Shown: piece by piece, positions 1 to 3,637 of the stretch
How the letters are laid out: every line of letters starts with the position of its first letter
Numbering within the stretch: position 1 is the first letter of the stretch
From: DASULK01 sp036381835
GTDB taxonomy: Bacteria > Actinomycetota > Actinomycetes > Mycobacteriales > Micromonosporaceae
Direction of reading: 5' to 3'
Assembly (NCBI GenBank): GCA_036381835.1
Contig: DASVCA010000115.1
Location: 1 to 5,820 of the forward strand
Length of the DNA: 5,820 bases
The notes under the pieces: generated by a model
The model's input: the letters and a program-made list of their open reading frames with translations, nothing else
Databases searched by the model: none
Told to the model about the DNA's origin: nothing
Position numbers and translations under genes: made by a program

Positions 1-1
1 G

Positions 2-496
2 GACCTGGCCCGCGCGGTCCTCGACGCTGCCCGCGCCCGCCGTGCCCCGCGGCGCAAGACGCCGGATCGTGCCGCGGATTCGGGGGAGAGCGCGGGGCAG
101 CGGCCTCGGTTGCGCGGTTACAGCGGCCCGGGACCGGATCCGCGGGATCCGCAGCCCGTCGGTGTCGTCCTGGCCCGCCTGATCGCGGCGCGGGGCTGGC
201 AGCGGCCCGCGGCCGAGGCGACCGTCTTCGGAGTCTGGGAGCGGGTGGTGGGCCCGGAGATCGCCGAGCACTGCCGGCCGGTGAGACTCGACGACGGGGA
301 GCTGACCGTCGAGGCGGAGTCGACGGCCTGGGCCACCCAGCTGCGGCTGTTGGCCGGTTCACTGTTGCGCCGGATCGCCGCCGAGGTCGGCCACAACGTG
401 GTGCGCCGGCTGCACATCCACGGTCCGGCGAAGCCGTCCTGGTCGCATGGGCCTCGCCGGGTGCGGGGGCCCGGTCCTCGCGACACGTACGGTTGA
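2..496 (+). CDS. dciA: DciA/DUF721-family helicase-loader protein, 5'-truncated
   Basis: The frame is open from the first bases of the window to the TGA at 494-496, giving 164 visible residues; the true start lies upstream. A TTG at 110 could be taken as a start, but the reading frame before it has the same Ala/Arg-rich coding character, so I treat the gene as partial. Visible residues 1-36 are a basic, low-complexity linker. Residues about 51-140 form the DUF721/DciA domain, with a helix (VLARLIAARGW), a conserved W79 in VWERVVGPEIAEHC, the strand segment GELTVEAESTAWATQL (residues 99-114), and a second helix leading to VVRRLHIHGP. The last 20 or so residues are basic and Pro/Gly-rich. Members of this family are the ancestral bacterial loaders or recruiters of DnaB helicase, and in actinobacteria the gene sits between recF and gyrB, as it appears to here. 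The family call is firm; helicase loading is inferred from the family. Confidence 0.88.
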   Translation, partial: DLARAVLDAARARRAPRRKTPDRAADSGESAGQRPRLRGYSGPGPDPRDPQPVGVVLARLIAARGWQRPAAEATVFGVWERVVGPEIAEHCRPVRLDDGELTVEAESTAWATQLRLLAGSLLRRIAAEVGHNVVRRLHIHGPAKPSWSHGPRRVRGPGPRDTYG

Positions 497-498
497 GG

Positions 499-1053
499 TC
501 AGCTCTGTGCGTACACGGCGAAGCCGCGGTCTGCGCAGCGCCGGTAGAAGCGGGCCAGCACCGCGAGCTCGGTACGGGTGAAGTTCCACTGCGGCGGGTT
601 GCCGGCATCGTCGCGCAGCGCGTCCAACCGGTTCTCCAGCCAGCGAAGCTGCTGCTCGGCGAGGCGGCCGTTGGCCAGAGCGGCGCGCAGGACCGCGGCG
701 ACGCTGTCGAAGGTGACCTCCTCGCCGTGCGGGCGGTGCCCTGCCACGAACCGCTCGAGCCCTCCGGCGATCCAGGCACACCCGTCGGGGTCGATCACCG
801 GATCCTCGTCCTCGGCGCTCGCGTCGGTGGCGTAGAGCACACCCGGCAAGCCGAACAGGAGGTCGACCAGTTCGGTGTAGGCCGTGGCCGGCACGGTACC
901 GGTCTTGGCGATGTGTTCGGCCAGCGCGGCGGTCGGCGCGGTCGCCTCGGGCGTGCGAGCCAGGTCGTCGAAGTCGACGAACTCGGCCGGAGGCACCGGA
1001 TCGTAGAAGCGGCCGGTGCGTGGCCACCGGACCGCGACGTTGTCCAGCCCCAT
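499..1053 (-). CDS. Conserved hypothetical protein, 184 aa, function unknown
   Basis: This reverse-strand gene starts with ATG at 1053-1051 and ends with TGA at 501-499. A purine-rich ribosome site (AGAAGGGG) lies nine bases before the ATG. The codons have the strong G/C third-position bias of the neighbouring genes, which supports real coding. The product is soluble-looking, with no signal peptide or membrane segment, and acidic in its first 90 residues (for example AEFVDFDDLA and DASAEDEDPVIDPDG). The middle is rich in predicted helix (EEVTFDSVAAVLRAALANG, then LAEQQLRWLENRLDALRD). The C-terminus carries an aromatic/basic block, PQWNFTRTELAVLARFYRRC. I do not recognise a named domain or catalytic motif. 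I believe similar proteins occur at this place in Micromonosporaceae, but that is memory, not a search. It converges on dciA with two bases between stop codons and diverges from gyrB, so it is probably its own transcription unit and reads against the expected direction of the replication fork. Confidence 0.82.
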   Translation of the reverse strand: MGLDNVAVRWPRTGRFYDPVPPAEFVDFDDLARTPEATAPTAALAEHIAKTGTVPATAYTELVDLLFGLPGVLYATDASAEDEDPVIDPDGCAWIAGGLERFVAGHRPHGEEVTFDSVAAVLRAALANGRLAEQQLRWLENRLDALRDDAGNPPQWNFTRTELAVLARFYRRCADRGFAVYAQS

Positions 1054-1062
1054 CGGGCTTCA

Positions 1063-1070
1063 CCCCTTCT
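1063..1070 (-). promoter_or_regulatory. Ribosome binding site of the unknown reverse gene
   Basis: On the minus strand the sequence reads AGAAGGGG, then nine bases, then ATG at 1053. The AAGGGG core and spacing are good for an actinobacterial Shine-Dalgarno site and support this start over other frames on the same strand. Confidence 0.65.
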
Positions 1071-1073
1071 GAT

Positions 1074-1108
1074 CCGCGGAATCGAATACGGGCGCTCCGA
1101 TTCTGCGG
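1074..1108. repeat. 11-bp inverted repeat in the leader of the unknown reverse gene
   Basis: The left arm CCGCGGAATCG (1074-1084) and right arm CGATTCTGCGG (1098-1108) are complementary at 10 of 11 positions. The odd pair is G-T, which would be a G-U wobble in plus-strand RNA but an A-C mismatch in minus-strand RNA. The 13-base loop is 1085-1097. It ends three bases before the ribosome site of the unknown gene, so it could be an operator or a leader hairpin. No T-run follows on either side, so it does not look like a classical terminator. Confidence 0.6.
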
Positions 1109-1317
1109 GCATTCGCCGTCGTAAAGCTACGCCACAAAGCTGTGATCGGGACGATCGGGGGCATAGGTCGGCAACGGCCCGTCCGGGCGTAAAGTCCGTA
1201 CATCCGGGGAGATGGCGCACGCTGGTGTAGCGGTGCCTTGACGAGCCGGGTCGGACAACCCGCGTACGGGGGGTCGCGGCTGCGGGGTTCGGGCCGCTAC
1301 GGGGTTCCTAGATGCCT

Positions 1318-1331
1318 CGGCACGAGTGCCG
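1318..1331. promoter_or_regulatory. Hyphenated dyad next to the possible gyrB promoter (operator-like)
   Basis: CGGCAC (1318-1323), a two-base spacer GA, and GTGCCG (1326-1331) form a perfect 6+6 dyad. The two-base gap is too short for a stable RNA hairpin loop, so a dimeric DNA-binding protein is the more likely reader. It ends one base before the TTGTCA -35 candidate. Short GC-rich dyads arise by chance fairly often in such DNA, so the role is a guess. Confidence 0.35.
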
Positions 1332-1332
1332 G

Positions 1333-1364
1333 TTGTCAGATCTGTCGTCCCGGCGCAGTAGGAT
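1333..1364 (+). promoter_or_regulatory. Possible sigma-70-type promoter for gyrB
   Basis: TTGTCA (1333-1338) resembles a -35 box and TAGGAT (1359-1364) is a good actinobacterial -10 box. The spacer is 20 bases, longer than the usual 17-18. Transcription would begin near 1371, giving a leader of about 218 bases before the gyrB GTG. Gyrase promoters in several bacteria are supercoiling-sensitive and often have imperfect geometry, which fits, but the -10 box is the only strong part of this call. Confidence 0.38.
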
Positions 1365-1397
1365 CGAAGGCGAGACAGGAACACCTCCGTGTAGCAA

Positions 1398-1423
1398 CGG
1401 CCGGGCTGGGGCATACCCGGCCG
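1398..1423 (+). repeat. GC-rich hairpin in the presumed gyrB leader
   Basis: The arms CGGCCGGG (1398-1405) and CCCGGCCG (1416-1423) are perfectly complementary over eight pairs, all G-C, around a ten-base loop (CTGGGGCATA). This should fold stably in RNA. No T-run follows, so it is not a classical intrinsic terminator. It may be a leader structure, a U-less pause site, or a product of high GC content. Confidence 0.5.
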
Positions 1424-1573
1424 GCGGTGGTGTCCGTAGCCGATCGAGATTCGCGGGCAGTCGCGGCGACCGGCGGCTTGCTGATCCCGGTTCCGCAGGT
1501 TTCGGTGCCGGTACGCCTGGGCCGTCGTGACCTGCCTACAAGCACGCGTCCCCGTCGGGTGTCGGGTGGCGCG

Positions 1574-1579
1574 AGAAGG
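1574..1579 (+). promoter_or_regulatory. Ribosome binding site of gyrB
   Basis: AGAAGG at 1574-1579 lies nine bases before the GTG at 1589. This decides the start in favour of 1589 over the in-frame GTG at 1559, which has no comparable purine stretch in front of it. Confidence 0.65.
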
Positions 1580-1588
1580 TGGCTGAGG

Positions 1589-3532
1589 GTGGCAGCGCAG
1601 AAGAAGCAGGATTACGGCGCCGAGTCGATCACTGTCCTGGAGGGTCTGGAGGCGGTCCGCAAGCGACCCGGTATGTACATCGGGTCGACGGGTGAGCGCG
1701 GCCTGCACCACCTGGTCTGGGAGGTCGTCGACAACGCGGTTGACGAGGCACTGGCCGGCTACTGCGACACCATCGACGTGGTGCTGCTGGCGGACGGCGG
1801 CGTACGGGTCGCCGACAACGGTCGTGGTATCCCCGTCGACCTGCACCCGAAGCTGAAGAAGCCGGGTGTCGAGGTGGCGCTGACCGTGCTGCACGCGGGT
1901 GGCAAGTTCGACGGCAAGGCGTACGCGGTCTCCGGCGGTCTGCACGGGGTGGGCGTCTCGGTGGTGAACGCGCTGTCGGTGCGGATGGAGGTGGAGATCC
2001 ACAAGGCCGGTCATGTGTGGCGCCAGACCTACACGCACTCGAAGCCGTCGCCGCTGGAGAAGGGTGAGTCGACCAACCGGACCGGCTCGATCGTGTCGTT
2101 CTGGCCCGATCCGGCGATCTTCGAGACGACCGACTTCTCCTTCGAAACCATCTACCGTCGGCTGCAGGAGATGGCGTTCCTGAACCGCGGCCTGACCATC
2201 TCGTTGCGTGACGAACGCAAGGCGGTGGAGGAGGGCAAGCCGCGTGAGGTGGTGTTCTGCTACAAGGGGGGCATCGCCGATTTCGTCCGGCACCTGAACG
2301 GCACCAAGAACCCGATCCACCGGTCGATCATCGAGTTCGGTGCCGAGGAAGAGGGCATGTCGGTCGAGGTCGCCATGCAGTGGAACGAGTCGTACGGCGA
2401 GTCGGTCTACACCTTCGCCAACAACATCAACACTCATGAGGGCGGTACCCACGAGGAGGGCTTCCGCTCGGCGCTGACCGGGGTGGTCAACCGGTACGGG
2501 GCGGAGAAGAAGCTGCTGAAGGGGGACGAGAAGCTCTCCGGCGAGGACATTCGCGAGGGCCTCGCGGCGATCGTGTCGGTGAAGTTGACGAACCCGCAGT
2601 TCGAGGGGCAGACGAAGACCAAGCTGGGCAACACTCCGGTGCGCAGTTTCGTGCAGCGGGTCTGCAACGAGTGGCTGGCCGACTGGCTCGAGCGTAACCC
2701 CGGCGAAGCCAAGGTGATCATCAGCAAGGCGTCGCAGGCTGCCCGGGCCCGGATCGCCGCGCAGCAGGCGCGGAAGCTGGCGCGCCGCAAGTCGCTGCTG
2801 GAATCCGGTTCGATGCCGGGCAAGCTGGCCGACTGCCAGTCGACCGATCCGCGCGAGTCGGAGTTGTTCATCGTCGAGGGTGACTCGGCCGGCGGCTCGG
2901 CGAAGCAGGGCCGGGACCCGCGGACCCAGGCGATCCTGCCCATCCGCGGCAAGATCCTGAACGTGGAGAAGGCCCGCATCGACCGGGTGTTGAAGAACGC
3001 CGAGGTCCAGTCGTTGATCACGGCGCTCGGTACCGGCATCCACGACGACTTCGACATCGAGAAGCTCCGCTACCACAAGATCGTGCTGATGGCGGATGCG
3101 GACGTGGACGGCCAGCACATCCAGACGCTGCTGCTCACCCTGCTGTTCCGGTTCATGCGGCCGCTGGTCGAGCAGGGGCACGTCTACCTGGCCGCACCGC
3201 CGCTGTACAAGATCAAGTGGAACAAGAAGGGGGATGACGTCCAGTACGCGTACTCCGACCGGGAGCGCGACGGCCTGATCGCGTTGCGGCAGCAGAAGAA
3301 GCCCAACGCCAAGCCGGACGACATCCAGCGGTTCAAGGGTCTGGGCGAGATGAACTACCCGGAGCTGTGGGAGACCACGATGAATCCGGCGACCCGTACG
3401 CTGCGGCAGGTCACGCTCGACGACGCGGCGACGGCGGACGAGCTGTTCAGCGTGCTCATGGGCGAGGACGTGGAGGCCCGCCGCTCGTTCATCCAGCGCA
3501 ACGCCAAGGACGTGCGCTTCCTGGACATCTGA
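1589..3532 (+). CDS. gyrB: DNA gyrase subunit B (complete, 647 aa)
   Basis: GyrB is the ATPase subunit of the cytoplasmic A2B2 gyrase (type IIA topoisomerase), which introduces negative supercoils using ATP. The GTG start at 1589 gives VAAQKKQDYGAESITVLEG, the family's usual N-terminus. The GHKL ATPase domain (about residues 10-220) has catalytic E45 and N49 in EVVDNAVDEALAG, the loop DNGRGIPV (76-83), GGKF (104-107) and GLHGVG (117-122). The transducer domain (about 220-395) has QTKTKLG (341-347) with the ATP-contacting K343. The TOPRIM domain shows E430 in EGDSAGGSAKQGRD and the metal-binding DADVD (503-507). The C-terminal part has QRFKGLGEMNYPELWETTMNP. At 647 residues it lacks the large insertion of E. 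coli GyrB, as expected for actinobacteria. R145 matches the coumarin-contact R136 of E. coli. No frameshift, intein or missing key residue is seen. gyrA follows after 105 bases, and the two are probably co-transcribed. Confidence 0.98.
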   Translation: MAAQKKQDYGAESITVLEGLEAVRKRPGMYIGSTGERGLHHLVWEVVDNAVDEALAGYCDTIDVVLLADGGVRVADNGRGIPVDLHPKLKKPGVEVALTVLHAGGKFDGKAYAVSGGLHGVGVSVVNALSVRMEVEIHKAGHVWRQTYTHSKPSPLEKGESTNRTGSIVSFWPDPAIFETTDFSFETIYRRLQEMAFLNRGLTISLRDERKAVEEGKPREVVFCYKGGIADFVRHLNGTKNPIHRSIIEFGAEEEGMSVEVAMQWNESYGESVYTFANNINTHEGGTHEEGFRSALTGVVNRYGAEKKLLKGDEKLSGEDIREGLAAIVSVKLTNPQFEGQTKTKLGNTPVRSFVQRVCNEWLADWLERNPGEAKVIISKASQAARARIAAQQARKLARRKSLLESGSMPGKLADCQSTDPRESELFIVEGDSAGGSAKQGRDPRTQAILPIRGKILNVEKARIDRVLKNAEVQSLITALGTGIHDDFDIEKLRYHKIVLMADADVDGQHIQTLLLTLLFRFMRPLVEQGHVYLAAPPLYKIKWNKKGDDVQYAYSDRERDGLIALRQQKKPNAKPDDIQRFKGLGEMNYPELWETTMNPATRTLRQVTLDDAATADELFSVLMGEDVEARRSFIQRNAKDVRFLDI

Positions 3533-3561
3533 GCGCCGTTACCTTCCTGGCTTCCACACAG

Positions 3562-3601
3562 TTATCCACAGGTTCGACGTTTTCCACAGCTGTTATCCAC
3601 A
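3562..3601 (+). promoter_or_regulatory. DnaA-box cluster in the gyrB-gyrA spacer
   Basis: Three DnaA-type 9-mers lie in the same direction: TTATCCACA at 3562-3570 (perfect consensus), TTTTCCACA at 3580-3588 (one mismatch) and TTATCCACA at 3593-3601 (perfect). All three share the longer 11-mer GTTWTCCACAG. A weaker site with the TTCCACA core is at 3552-3558. Start-to-start distances of the three good boxes are 18 and 13 bases. A perfect 8-bp palindrome, ACAGCTGT (3586-3593), joins boxes two and three. The whole spacer (3533-3637) is about 52% GC by hand count, far below the flanking genes. Such boxes are bound by the initiator DnaA. The binding itself and its purpose here (gyrA control, DnaA titration or an accessory origin element) are inference. 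I see no clear promoter or terminator in the spacer. Confidence 0.8.
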
Positions 3602-3626
3602 GCACAAAAGGCACTCCCGGTCTGAT

Positions 3627-3631
3627 AAGGG
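3627..3631 (+). promoter_or_regulatory. Ribosome binding site of gyrA
   Basis: AAGGG is preceded by the in-frame stop TAA (3626-3628) and followed, after six bases, by the GTG at 3638. The upstream stop leaves no earlier start possible, so this fixes GTG 3638 as the likely start. Confidence 0.65.
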
Positions 3632-3637
3632 TCCAAA

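Larger units (their letters stand above)
1054..1588. other. 535-base non-coding region between the divergent unknown gene and gyrB
   Basis: No convincing gene lies here. The gyrB frame happens to be open back to 1238 and an ATG at 1312 opens 72 codons in another frame, but both translations are Arg/Gly/Ser-rich with no domain-like pattern and no good ribosome site. The region should hold the promoters for both flanking genes. It contains an inverted repeat (1074-1108), a hyphenated dyad (1318-1331), a possible gyrB promoter (1333-1364), a GC-rich hairpin (1398-1423), a tandem GATCGGG repeat (1144-1150 and 1153-1159), and a repeated AAAGCT (1123-1128 and 1136-1141). On the minus strand a weak -10-like TAGCTT (1129-1124) is the best I can offer for the unknown gene, with no good -35. 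Confidence 0.6.

Noticed and set aside
463..481. Possible terminator hairpin (GCGGGG / CCTCGC) at the end of dciA
   Set aside because: Six pairs including a G-T pair, inside the coding region, with no T-run. It is probably a by-product of GC content.
1040..1048. DnaA-box-like TTGTCCAGC at the start of the unknown reverse gene
   Set aside because: It departs from the consensus at the important last two positions, is isolated, and lies mostly in coding sequence.
493..1230. Plus-strand open frame of 245 codons across the unknown reverse gene
   Set aside because: It is the antisense of the 499-1053 reverse gene, which has the better ribosome site and codon bias. The plus-strand translation looks non-biological.
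1238..1266. Promoter built on TTGACG at 1238
   Set aside because: The -35 is good, but no acceptable -10 lies at 16-19 bases (the candidates read CGCGTA or GCGTAC).
1312..1530. 72-codon open frame starting with ATG at 1312
   Set aside because: No good ribosome site, Arg/Gly/Ser-rich random-looking product, and it would start upstream of the best gyrB promoter candidate.
1238..1588. N-terminal extension of gyrB from TTG 1238, or a start at GTG 1559
   Set aside because: GyrB proteins normally begin a few residues before YGAESITVLEG. The added residues have no domain character, and only GTG 1589 has a well-spaced ribosome site.
1127..3181. Long open frame (684 codons) on the minus strand opposite gyrB
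   Set aside because: It mirrors the codon periodicity of gyrB in high-GC DNA. Its translation is rich in Arg, Leu, Val, His and Asp without domain patterns, while the plus strand gives an unmistakable GyrB.
3533..3637. The gyrB-gyrA spacer as the main chromosomal origin
   Set aside because: Three good boxes in 105 bases without an obvious unwinding element are too few for an actinobacterial oriC, which is normally a many-box region between dnaA and dnaN. I keep it as an accessory DnaA site only.
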